Source: Astrocystis sublimbata
Taxonomy: Eukaryota; Ascomycota; Sordariomycetes; Xylariales; Xylariaceae
Length of the DNA: 64,000 nucleotides
Reading direction: 5' to 3'
Assembly: GCA_022453515.1 (NCBI GenBank)
Contig: JAJNNY010000024.1
Span: forward strand, 434,001-498,000
Of this stretch, positions 23,065 through 32,651 are shown in pieces. A program made the translations under genes and the position numbers. Positions within the stretch are counted from its first letter, which is position 1, and the number at the start of each line of letters is the position of its first letter. The notes beneath the pieces were generated by a model. The model searched no databases and was not told the origin of the DNA. It was given only the letters and a program-made list of their open reading frames with translations.

Positions 23065-24597
23065 ATGGGTGTACAGCAATCTCGTAAAGCTCGCAGTCCA
23101 CAAGACCCTGAAGCTGCACGCCAAGGTTGGGCAGAACATGAGGACTCGGCTACATCGTCCTGTCCCTCGACAATTGGGATTTTTCAATCCTGCCAAGCTA
23201 CCCCTGGAAGTACACCTCAAACGGCTATCCCTCTGGACTCAAGCTCGGAAAGCGAAGACGACTTGCCAAGTCTGATTCGTAAGCACGTACGCACACATAT
23301 TCCGTCGATTTTTGACAACATCATCCGTCGAGACGATTGGAAATCACTCCATTCGGTGCTTCAGGAAACTGTGGGCTTTCAGAAAAAGGAAAGTTGTAAT
23401 GTGAAGTCGCTTACTGTACATTCCGAATCAAGAAACCACCGTAATTCCAAGAAAAAGCGTGGGATTGACAAGGGCTCTCACAGAAAAGGAAGCCAGTCTC
23501 CCAAGTATCATGCCAAACGCTCCCACAAAGCCAAAACCAGTGAGTTGGCGCCCTTTTCTCAAGCCAACCCCAGATCTAAAGTCGATACTGCATCCAAACC
23601 AGGCACGGCGGAGCAGCACTTACAACGAGACTACATCACGGCAAGAATTGACGCCGAACCACTCCGCCTGAATACTCAAGCACCTACCGCTTCACAATAT
23701 CGAACCGACGAGCCCCAGCAGAACCGGCTTCCAGTTTCGCGTACTTGTTCCGAGGAGCGAAAAGCCGCACTCGTTAGTCAGTTCGAAAGTCGTATGCGAC
23801 ATCGCGAACATGTCTTACCAGAACGCAAATGGGGTTACACAATTAAATACTTCACTGATAGCGCGGAAATCGTCCTTGATGAAGATGATTTAGAAAAGGT
23901 GGTCATGGAAGATCGAAGCTTTGCAGATCGCGAGCAAGCCAACGAGTATCTATACAAGAAGACGAGTCCTGATGCAGTTGGAGGTCTCGAAGCTATCGCA
24001 AAGCGGACCACTACCCTGGAAGGCCCAGAACGGCTATTGAGGGTTGACATCAGGTTAACAAATGGTGAATATCACGTAATGTGGGTGGAGCGGAACATGG
24101 TCATCCTGGACAAACTGACAGAGGAGAGACGCAAGCAAGTTCAATGGCAACCGACTCCACGACCGACATTTCCTCATTATGTGGTCACATGCGATCTTCT
24201 TACGTGCAAGGCCAGTCGCGTCACTCGTCCTGAGGATGGGGACAGAGACCACGACGATGTAGACGGTGTTCTGGGGGACTCAGGAGCTAATGTTGAGCTG
24301 AGTATCGAGAAACTTCCTTCGACTACCTTCACAATCCGTGAGATGGCCAATGAGTATGCCGGAAAACTGTTTCTGGAAAGATCAAGGGTCGAGAGTCGAT
24401 TCGCTAAGCCGTCTGATGTGAATTGGTGGCGGTGCAAAGCTTTGCCAATACACAAGAGAGCAGTAATCGATGCCCGAAAGTCGGATGGTCTCTATGAGCT
24501 AGCGATGCCAGTAGATGCACTGAGCACTCGGCTAGGATATGACACCATTCTGATAAATGTGCATGAGGTCTACGATGTTAATGGACCGGTGAACTTC
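23065..24597 (+). CDS. Uncharacterised protein with candidate N-myristoylation signal
   Basis: Open frame of 511 residues from the ATG at 23065 (the frame stays open upstream to an ATG at 22924; the stop codon follows at 24598-24600). I do not recognise the family. The preferred start gives MGVQQSRKAR, which matches the N-myristoylation pattern (Gly2, Ser6) followed by basic residues, and it lies just after an intron-acceptor-like CTAATTGCAG. Residues about 40-200 are basic and Ser-rich with a Lys/Arg stretch (SKKKRGIDKGSHRKGSQ). The C-terminal half (about 225-511) looks folded: RKWGYTIKYFTDSAEIVLDEDDLEKVV, a basic/aromatic LRVDIRLTNGEYHVMWVERNMVILD, and TFTIREMANEYAGKLFLERS. Codon use and length argue for a real gene. 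A membrane-tethered adaptor is possible but inferred from the N-terminus alone. Confidence 0.6.
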
Positions 24598-24600
24598 TAA

Positions 24601-25099
24601 GGCTCGCAGCACATCGAGTGAAGGATGCTATAAGACATGTCTACGGGGCATATCTTGACAAAACGTACTCGGTAGGTATCCGTCTGCATGGAGATGAATA
24701 GAAGCTGCTGGAACTTATATTCAACGGTGATCGTAGAGTGATGGGCCTTAATGAATGATCACGTACACTAATACTTTGACAATGGAATACGTAGCTTACA
24801 ATGGACCCTAGCTTGATCTTGGTCTTCCACTGAATGTATGCGACGAGCTCAGGTTCTCATAATTACTTAGTACCTTTGTCAACCTCAAATATCAGTGTGG
24901 CGGGTCTCGTATGGCGACTATTTAGAAGTAATTATATAATACTAGATCCTTTAAGTACAGCGGTGTATTGCCGATTCGATTCGTGGAGGGTAGATCACTA
25001 TTATGACTTTGCAGCCAGACCATGTGAAATCAAAAGAATCAGAACATGATTGCAATCGGGCAATCAATTCGTTTGCGAGTAAGTAATGATTCATAGACT
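24601..25099. other. Intergenic between convergent genes
   Basis: About 0.5 kb, AT-rich, no gene seen. Confidence 0.6.
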
Positions 25100-27622
25100 T
25101 TACTGTAATTCTTTTTCTGGTGGCTGCAAGTCGAAGTCGTCAAACCATTCGCTCTTGATGTCAAAAGCTTCGAGTTTACCAAAAAGTAATTCCTGGTGAG
25201 CTGCCCAATCGCATCGAAAGAGGGTCGATGCCAAACCGGATAAATCCTTGTAATCATAGGCATTGCAAATTTTTACAATCAGGCCAAGAAAGGGAGGGAT
25301 TTTCAATTGCTCCGAAGCGGTCTTCTTGATCTCTTTCCACCACTGATCCGTGCCTTTCGCATTTTCTGCTCCTGTATGATACTAACGTTAATGGCGGGCA
25401 ATGTTGTCTCTATCAGTAAGGGAAGCGCACCTCGAAAGTCTTCGCGCTCTGCGCTTAGATGGTCTTCGATTATTGCGATTCGAACCCACTCTTTCTTATA
25501 CAATTGGAAAGTCCCCAAACTCGTGAAGAAATTGTCGGCAAGCAACGGGCTCAACTTATAGTCCTTGAACTGCGCTTTCCATTCGGCTTGTGTAGCGCTG
25601 CGCCCCTCGTAAAATAAGTAATTCTCATTCAATTTACAGAATGCGTCAAGCTTTTCTCTAGCGTCAAACTGCCGATGCCATATCTGGTTTGCTTGGAAAA
25701 GCATTGTTACAATCTTCAGTATAGGTAGTTCAAGGACAAGCATATTCATCATGACGATGATATAATCTGCCCACGTATAGACGACAGCAAGGTCAGCAAC
25801 GGATTCCTGACGATAAGTAAATCTCAACACTGTAGCATTCGACGTCAGTTATGCTTTAATGCAAGTTGATATCAATTGCTGTACCGAAACCGTACGCCTT
25901 TGGCCATTCCGGCTCAAACATATCAAGAAGACGCAGATAATGAAACAACCGAAGCCTTCACTCACTCTGAGCTGTCCTTATTCTAATCGCATCGTGCATG
26001 TGTTGATAACGAAGACCCAGGAGGGTGTAAAGTTTCGGCAACAGCGACGCCGTATTGCCTACGTCCATTAGTCGATCGCCGACTGCCTTTCGCAACCTTG
26101 TCAGGTGATCTTTGGCTAATTCTTTCGAGTCCAGTATGAGCAACCAAGCAATAAGAAACTCTGCGTGCGTCTGGGAGTCATTGATCTTGTTCTCCTCGGA
26201 TTTCTCAATTATAGCCCTAACCCACTGTAACCGCTGGAGTTAGTAATTGTCTTTTACCGCAAAACAATTGCTCATAAAACAGTGATTTGCAGGTGTCTCG
26301 GGAGTACAGATATCTGTTATGGTAGTTTTTGCTCCCAAGACTTGCAGAAGGGGGGATAAATGACTCCAGAAGTTGCATACTTCAACAAGAGGGCTTGGGT
26401 GACGCGCAGCGTCAGCATAAAGCCACCTGTCATCCGGCTGCTCAACATCGCCAAGCTCTGATTCTTCCAAGATCCTATGATTTCAGTCTCAGTACCGAGT
26501 AATTGAATTTTCGTTCCGGTTCAACTGTGAGTCTTTGATGGCATACGAACTTTTTAATCTTTTGCAACCCCTTCTTCCTCCCCTGTTTGCGAACGTTGAC
26601 CATTTGGGCGCCAACCCCATTTAGATCTTTTTCTTTCATATACGTCATGATTTCATTTTTGTAGCAGCCAGTATTACCGTCGTACCACTCAGGGAAAGAC
26701 TTTTCCATTTCTTCCATTTCCCTTCTGAAGTAACGCACGGCACTCATAAGCGCTATTGTGGCCCCAGTCGCCGTCAGCTTATGACACCATAACACTATAA
26801 TTCCGGATTTGGAAAGCTTACATATGTCTGCTACACTCATTTGCTTGGGGTCATTTACTACAACCGCTAGTGTCAGTAATTATTTTGTAATAAAGCTCAT
26901 GATCCAGGAGGCCGCAGGTGTCGCAGGAGCACAGGTACTCGTTAGAGTCATTGATGCCTCTGAAACTTGCCGAGGGAAAAGTAATGATTCCAGGAAATAC
27001 ATACTGGCCATCTGCCATATTTCAGCCAAAGTCTCTCGCCAATGCTGCATTTGATCAAGGTACAGGTCCAGGTCCACGTTAACCCACGGCTGGACGTCCT
27101 CGGCGACGGCAGTTGGCGTATCCTTGAAGATAAACTCGCGTACAGCAGCTTGGCCGGGGTTGTCACTTGTTCTTAGCATACCAATGATGCGTTCGAGAAT
27201 ATCAATCCAAACCCAATGTCTGTCCGCCGCAGGTGTGCCAGCCCTCCACAAATCCACTAGTAAGACGTGTCAGGCATTTCAGCTTATAACGGGTCGCTAT
27301 ATCTGCGAATGCTTGACAATTAAATTCGGGCGGAAGATTTGAGAGACTTAGTATACATACTAGCCTCTTTCCGTAATTCGACCGCCCTGTTCAACGCCAA
27401 TGCTGCTTCGTGCATGACATTTGCCGTCAGGTTATCGTATTCACCCATAACTCCCTCTAACACTTGTAGTTTGCTCAAGCTCGTATGATCTCCGGTTTTA
27501 TGTTCGAAAAGTTTGTCTAGTGTCCTGCTTTCTAAATCCTTGTACATCCTGTGAAGCTGTCTTCTCCGTCGGAACCTACCCAAGTTTTCATGACTCGCCA
27601 TCTCGATTGCAGGATTCCCCAA
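25100..27622 (-). CDS. Orphan multi-exon protein carrying two introner-like introns
   Basis: Exons 27361-27622, 27005-27256, 26551-26857, 26381-26474, 25966-26224, 25431-25829 and 25100-25371 give 614 residues with every junction in frame. I recognise no domain. The protein is rich in helices and Trp (VDLWRAGT, HWVWIDILERIIGML, QMQHWRETLAEIWQMA, AIALMSAVRYFRREMEEMEKSFPEWYDG), has a basic patch (RKQGRKKGLQKIKKF) and an acidic-aromatic C-terminus (SEWFDDFDLQPPEKELQ). No signal peptide is seen; one hydrophobic stretch (ADYIIVMMNMLVLELPILKIVTML) could be buried or membrane-associated. The third intron needs a GTTCGT donor to keep the frame, the least certain junction. The second (26858-27004) and fourth (26225-26380) introns belong to the repeated family. 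The first ATG (27622) is used; a second in-frame ATG is at 27601. Confidence 0.65.
26225..26380 (-). mobile_element. Introner-like element (fourth intron of the 25-27 kb orphan gene)
   Basis: A 156 bp intron on the minus strand. It starts GTATGCAACTTCTGGAGTCA, has the central GACACCTGCAAA and CTGTTTTATGAGCA blocks, and ends with GTAAAAGACAATTACTAACT then a GTTACAG acceptor. Each block is nearly identical to the copies at 31.2 and 60.5 kb. Removing it joins PSPLVE to WVRAIIEK in phase 0. The pair GGGAGCA...TACTCCC could form a central stem with one mismatch. Confidence 0.85.
26858..27004 (-). mobile_element. Introner-like element, diverged (second intron of the 25-27 kb orphan gene)
   Basis: A 147 bp intron on the minus strand with the same block order: GTATGT donor, CCTGGAATCATTA, GGCAAGTTTC, TGCTCCTGCGACACCTGC, CATGAGC, AATAATTACTGAC, and acceptor GCGGTTGTAG. 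The family alignment places the acceptor at TAG|TAAATG. An alternative CTAG nine bases earlier would keep the frame and add three residues. Confidence 0.75.
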
Positions 27623-28533
27623 TGACTTTTGTTAAAATTGAAGGAAAGGGATACTGAAGTATCCCTACGGTTACTCAACAAGACTTCTGTCCAACCTTTC
27701 TATGCCCTGGGTTCTCCTAGCTAAAAAAAAAAACGTCAATTATGAACATAGGATTCCCTGTTGTTGTTGTTGTTGTTATTGTTGCTTCACCTAAGGTAAT
27801 ACTATAATCTAATCACATTGAAGATAAGACGGGACTTTCTACGATTTTTAGTTCAGCGCCTGATCAGCTTACCTCCTTTGTTATGCCTTCCTTCCCTTGT
27901 GGTTAGTGGGTATTAGAAGAAGCTTTCACAAACACACACAGGCCTTCATAAGCTTTTGTTGTGATTTTTCTTTCTAAGCTATCCCAAGCCATATTTCCAA
28001 TGTTCCCACCATCTTTGTTACCGACCGTTTCCGTTGGTACGAATACCTAATGCCAGTTTAGCTTTAAGCCTATAGCCAGACCAGCTACTAGGCTGTTGTA
28101 ATGGCATTGTCTCTTCCAAATTGTTGTGCATGAAAACAGATTTTTGACAGTAACTTGGTGATGAGATCCTTGGTTTACAACGCGTGGAGTTGCAGGAAAG
28201 ACATTCATTCAATGTACAGATCCCGAATGAAAAACCTACATTCCCTTTAGTAACAGTCATTCACTGATATTCTACCTTATCCACATCTGCCACACAATTA
28301 TTTCTGTTCTTTGACGAGACGGTACCACCACTTGTAGTGAATATTTCCTCAGCTATGTCTTGCTTGTTCAGCAACTAATTTTTCATTTGCCTTTCTACCC
28401 CCCACTTCACAATGCATACATATATATATTGCAGACCATTTTGTTCTCCAGTTCATGCCTTTACTTACATATAAATGTTCAGCAGTTCAACATACCGTCT
28501 ATTTGTTTCAATCCGTGACAATCTCCGCAAAGA
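27623..28533. other. Divergent intergenic region
   Basis: About 0.9 kb between two orphan genes. It holds a poly-A tract at about 27722-27733 and a TTG microsatellite at 27759-27784. The 80-codon minus-strand ORF at 28018-28260 has no recognisable feature. Confidence 0.5.
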
Positions 28534-29232
28534 ATGGATGACAACACACTCGAGGCCTCACTGCTTGCATGCGACTGGGCAAGCAGGGATCGTGGCTTAG
28601 CTCCACTCGAGTTCAAAGTGCTTCAGGGCAGAATGGTCAAGTACAAATGCAACCTCCAACGATTCATGCAAACACTTGATCCAACAGTTGGATTTGACTA
28701 CAATTGGCTGCTCTCGAAGGTCGGCGAGCCTGTATTTATAGGAATACGATGGATCGCTAGCCGAGCGCCTCCAACGGTTCCAAACGACCCAGAAGTTGAC
28801 ACTGGTATGAGCGACTCAGCCTCCCAGCTGCAGAGTGTAGTTGGGGGTGGCCACAACGAAACACCCGGGTATTTGCCAGAGCTTGAACCCTTACCAAATC
28901 CCCACTGGGATGCTCTTCTCAGGGACTATTGCAGGTTGCTAGAGGCTTTTATCGAGGCTTATCTCGTTGGAGATGACCCAGTCTACACAGTGAAGCACCC
29001 TAATGCATCACTGCCCGATGTCCTATACCGGGCCTACCGAGACTGTGTATCCATGCTTGCACAGTTCCCATATCTTCAAACCTTCGTACACAGATTGATG
29101 AAGAAGCTGGAAGGTGCTAGAATGGCTCCTATCGTGGCTGAATTCGAAACGCAGAACCCACCAACTCATGGGCAGATGCTCAAGCGCGAAACAGACACAC
29201 CTGATCTCGGCGGTCCCGCGAAAAAGATTTAG
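28534..29232 (+). CDS. Uncharacterised single-exon protein
   Basis: Open frame of 232 residues, MDDNTLEASLLACDWASRDRGLAPLEFKVLQ. I do not recognise the family. The sequence has protein-like composition: a helical N-terminus, a low-complexity linker (VPNDPEVDTGMSDSASQLQSVVGGGHNETPG), a helical core (PHWDALLRDYCRLLEAFIEAYLVGDDPVYTV, LYRAYRDCVSMLAQFPYLQTFVHRLMKKLEG) and a polar tail ending in GGPAKKI. No signal peptide or membrane segment is seen. It has the length and composition of a real gene but no neighbour that suggests a role. Confidence 0.5.
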   Translation: MDDNTLEASLLACDWASRDRGLAPLEFKVLQGRMVKYKCNLQRFMQTLDPTVGFDYNWLLSKVGEPVFIGIRWIASRAPPTVPNDPEVDTGMSDSASQLQSVVGGGHNETPGYLPELEPLPNPHWDALLRDYCRLLEAFIEAYLVGDDPVYTVKHPNASLPDVLYRAYRDCVSMLAQFPYLQTFVHRLMKKLEGARMAPIVAEFETQNPPTHGQMLKRETDTPDLGGPAKKI

Positions 29233-30111
29233 CCTTAACGATTCATATCCTATCTGCACAGTCAGAGCTCCATGTTCTCACAAGCATGACATAACGATAC
29301 GATGTAGTCAGAGTCGTAGCTTGAGCAACTTCTATCCACGTCAATCTTGCCTCTATTCAATACAAAACCGTCTCTCCGCCATTACAGCTGAAATGTTTCA
29401 ATGCTATTATTACCATCGATGGAAATAATAGAGCGTGAGAGCTTGCTGAGAAACTTCCATTGCTAATTTGACGCTAGCATGTTCACTAATGCTGAGTGCT
29501 ACATTCTACATTAATATGTCCACTTGTTATGTTACAATTACTTATCGCTGAGGGTTGGATCTCAACCATAATAGGTCTTGCAAGCAGCTGTAAGCATTGC
29601 GGGGAAATGCAGCGTTGGGATGTATTTATGCTCCTGACCTCTTGATTATACCGCATTCTTCGTGTTCGTTATTATCCACCAATCGCCTTCCCAGTTCCAA
29701 TCTTATGACTCTGAATATATCTAATGGCAAATGTCCGCTCTACATATCTGAGCAGATGACCTGATACCTATATCATCAGCATAGGAGTTTCAGAGTATCA
29801 AACTGCCTTTTATTCGCAGGTTGACTAGGTTGGTGAGAAGCATGTATACATGGAGATAGTTATACATAACCGTGGACTTAACCCGAAGGTGCGGGGAGCA
29901 AGTTGGGGGAATTGCGTTAGCGATAATCATGTCAGAGGTGACCTAATGTTTCCGTGTATTTGACATGCAATCACCTCATCAAGTATTCACTTGGAATCTG
30001 CCCCTCCTTCAGGTGCGAAATCAAACAGATCGATGTTTTTTTTTCTTCGTCAAGTATCAGCGATAGTATAAGCATCACATTCTCCCGATTCGAACCCCAT
30101 CAACATCAAAA
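29233..30111. other. Intergenic, alcohol dehydrogenase upstream region
   Basis: About 0.88 kb without a supported gene. A poly-T tract lies at 30035-30043, shortly before the ADH start. Confidence 0.55.
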
Positions 30112-31813
30112 ATGCCTAGTATCCCTGCGACCCAAGTAAGTATCACACAACACGTGCCAAACGAGAGCCCTGCCGTTGCTACATTTGCAGACTCTCAAGA
30201 TTCCGGCGATTTTCAACTTGAAAAGCAGATGTAATTGACCATCGTTTGGTGGGCTAGACAGCAGCGACTGTTCCCGAGCTAGGTGGCGGCGTGGTATTTG
30301 TCCACGACTACCCTGTGTCTCAACCAGGGCACAATGAAGTATTGGCTCAGGTCCTCTACTCTGGGGTCTGTCAGAGTGGTAAGTGATTAATAGCCCATTT
30401 GATCTCCGCGGTCATCCCATTTGACTCGAAGGCCATAACCAGACCTTCACACCCAGGCGGGAATTGCCTCAGATTTCCGCGGAAACCCAATCACGAAGGT
30501 GAAGCTACCACAGTGAGTACTTTACAAACCCCCCCCCCCCTCTTCACCAAGCACAAGTTCTGCTCTGATTTGCCACCCCCTCACGCATGACCCTGAGATA
30601 CCTTATGAATAAGTCAATGGTTCCCCATAGACAGTAGGCTCTAACCCCCCCTTTCCTGGCAGCGTTGGCGGTCACGAGGGCATCGGCCGCATTGTTGCTA
30701 TTGGGCCAGGGTGTGATGATGACATTCGCTTGGGCAAATATGTTGGGATCCGATTTGCGAGTCGAATCTGTCGACGGTGTGAATTCTGCCTCGCGGGAAC
30801 AGAACAATATTGCATCAAAAGCACCAATCACTTGCACCATGAAGACGGCAGTTTTCAGGAGTTCATCGTTCTGGATGCCGGGTACCTGGCAGTTCTCCCC
30901 GATGATATTGACCCGGTGGCCACTGGACCGGTGCTGTGTGCAGGGCTGACAACATACAAGGTATACCGAGTTCCGATTCGGATGTCGAACAAGAGTTACT
31001 GACACTCTGCACAGGCCGTCAAGAATGCAAACGTCAAGGCTGGAGACTGGGTTACCGTTGTTGGTGCGGGCGGTGGACTGGGTCACCTTGCCGGTCTGTT
31101 GCTCCATAACGTCAACATGACCTGGAAACAAAAGAGAAATGGCTGACCCATGCTCGTATCCTAGTGCAATACGCGCGCGCTCAAGGGGCTCTCGTCAGTA
31201 TGCAACCCCTGGAGTCATTTATTCCCCCTTTTGGCAAGTCCAGGGAGCATAAATTGCCATCATAGATACCAATGCTCCCGAGACACCTGCAAACTTCCTG
31301 TTTTATGAGCAGTTATTTTATTGTAAAAGGTAATCGCTGACTCTTGCGGTTGCAGTCGGCATCGACGGTGGAGCTAGCAAAGGCGATTTCGTCAAAGAGA
31401 TTGGCGCGTGTGAATACATTGACTTCACAACGACGCCCAATCTACCAGAGAAAGTACATGAACTCACCTCTGGCGGTGCCGACGCTGTCATCGTTACAGC
31501 AGCTAGCGTCAAGGCCTTCGAGCAGGCTGCCGACATGCTGAAGGTGGGTGGCACGTTAAGCTGCGTTGGCATACCACCCGAGAAAGGGCACCTCCTGACT
31601 CCCATCAGCACAATTGTAATCAAGGGCTTGCATATTACCGGGAACCTTGTAGGATCACTCAAGGAGTGCCTGGAGGCTGTGGATCTGGTCAGGAGAGGCG
31701 TTGTCAAACCGAAAGTCACGGTCCGCCCCTTCGCAGACTTGCCGAAAATTTATGACGAGCTCGAGAAGGGCGATGTGACCGGACGGATGGTTCTCAAGAT
31801 AGCCAAGGAATAG
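30112..31813 (+). CDS. Zinc-dependent alcohol dehydrogenase, yeast ADH1 type
   Basis: Exons 30112-30135 (24 nt), 30258-30378, 30443-30512, 30663-30960, 31015-31093, 31165-31197 and 31356-31813 give 360 residues. It oxidises primary alcohols or reduces aldehydes with NAD(H). All zinc ligands are present: catalytic Cys in GVCQSDLH (rebuilt across intron 2), His in VGGHEGIG (rebuilt across intron 3) and Cys in GPVLCAGLT. The structural zinc set is CRRCEFCLAGTEQYC (C-x2-C-x2-C-x7-C). The NAD-binding VVGAGGGLGHLAVQYA and acidic strand end GIDGG are present. Six introns in about 1.7 kb is many for this family. The last (31198-31355) is a repeated introner-like element, and intron 3 carries a 12-C tract. 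Intron 5 uses a weak GTCTGT donor. Confidence 0.92.
31198..31355 (+). mobile_element. Introner-like element (intron 6 of alcohol dehydrogenase)
   Basis: A 158 bp intron starting GTATGCAACCCCTGGAGTCA. It contains the perfect 8-bp inverted pair GGGAGCAT...ATGCTCCC in its centre, then GAGACACCTGCAAA, CTGTTTTATGAGCAG, TTGTAAAAGGTAATCGCTGA and acceptor GCGGTTGCAG. It aligns along its whole length with the intron at 60494-60648 of an unrelated gene. Splicing joins GALV-A to TC-GIDGG (phase 1), restoring the conserved GALVIGIDGG. Confidence 0.9.
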
Positions 31814-32651
31814 ATTCACCTACACAGTTCGAATGGCAGGCCTATTGGTGCTTCTGGTATGCATCCTTGCGAGAATAGGTAGTCCAGCTCTTGGTTCTTA
31901 TTGATCCTATTTCTCGATGACCTCTTCGCTTGGACCTATTAGCTTTAACCTACTAGCTTTAATCTATTAGCTCTAAGCTGTTTGGAGACGGATTGAGCTC
32001 GGTTAGACTCGGTTATTGCTGGTCTCCATTCTGTTTCTTTACATACTGCTCCTGGAAGCAGTCTAAGCTTAGTTCAACATTCTGCTCAATCCTGTAAACA
32101 ACTAGGGTATAACGCGTATGCTGCTTCAAGTTTCAATTGGGTTCTACCAACTAGGGAAAATCGAATAATACATAGGATATATATGTCATTATAGAGCTCT
32201 CATTCAAGGGACACTCCCATGAAAGGTTTTATTTCATTGTCGCACCACAGGCCGGGCAAAGTCTATAGAGCACTCATGTACAGTAGTACTACCATTCTAA
32301 GAATAATGCAACTGAAATTCGACATACGTTACAGTCAACACGCACAGTACAATCAATCAAAGAAAACAAATCATACGAATTTGCAATCATAAATAGAATT
32401 CGCCAGTCGGCTCGGCATGTTGCTGCACGATTACGTTACAGTGCAACAATATATGTGCTGGAACCGTCCGAGGATATACCTGCCAACTAACCTAAAAAGG
32501 CAGTAGATTCTTACCTAATAGCGGCGAACCTGCCGTAATCGGGACAGTGTCTAACAATAGGCACTTATAAGTACCTACCTAATGTATAATCCCAACCCCG
32601 CGTGCTGCTTCATCGACATCCGTAGACAGCTTCATCTCAACTTAGCCAAGG
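31814..32651. other. Intergenic, with short degenerate tandem repeat
   Basis: About 0.84 kb, AT-rich. At 31936-31980 a unit of about 14-16 bases (TATTAGCTTTAA-like) is repeated three times. A TAAGTACCTACCTA motif sits at 32568-32581, shortly before P5CR. No gene seen. Confidence 0.55.

Noticed and set aside
26240..26470. Apparent continuous exon of the orphan gene (76 codons)
   Set aside because: Most of this frame is the interior of an introner-like intron (26225-26380); the true exon is 26381-26474.
30529..30540. 12-C tract as a frameshift in ADH
   Set aside because: It lies within intron 3 (30513-30662), not in coding sequence.
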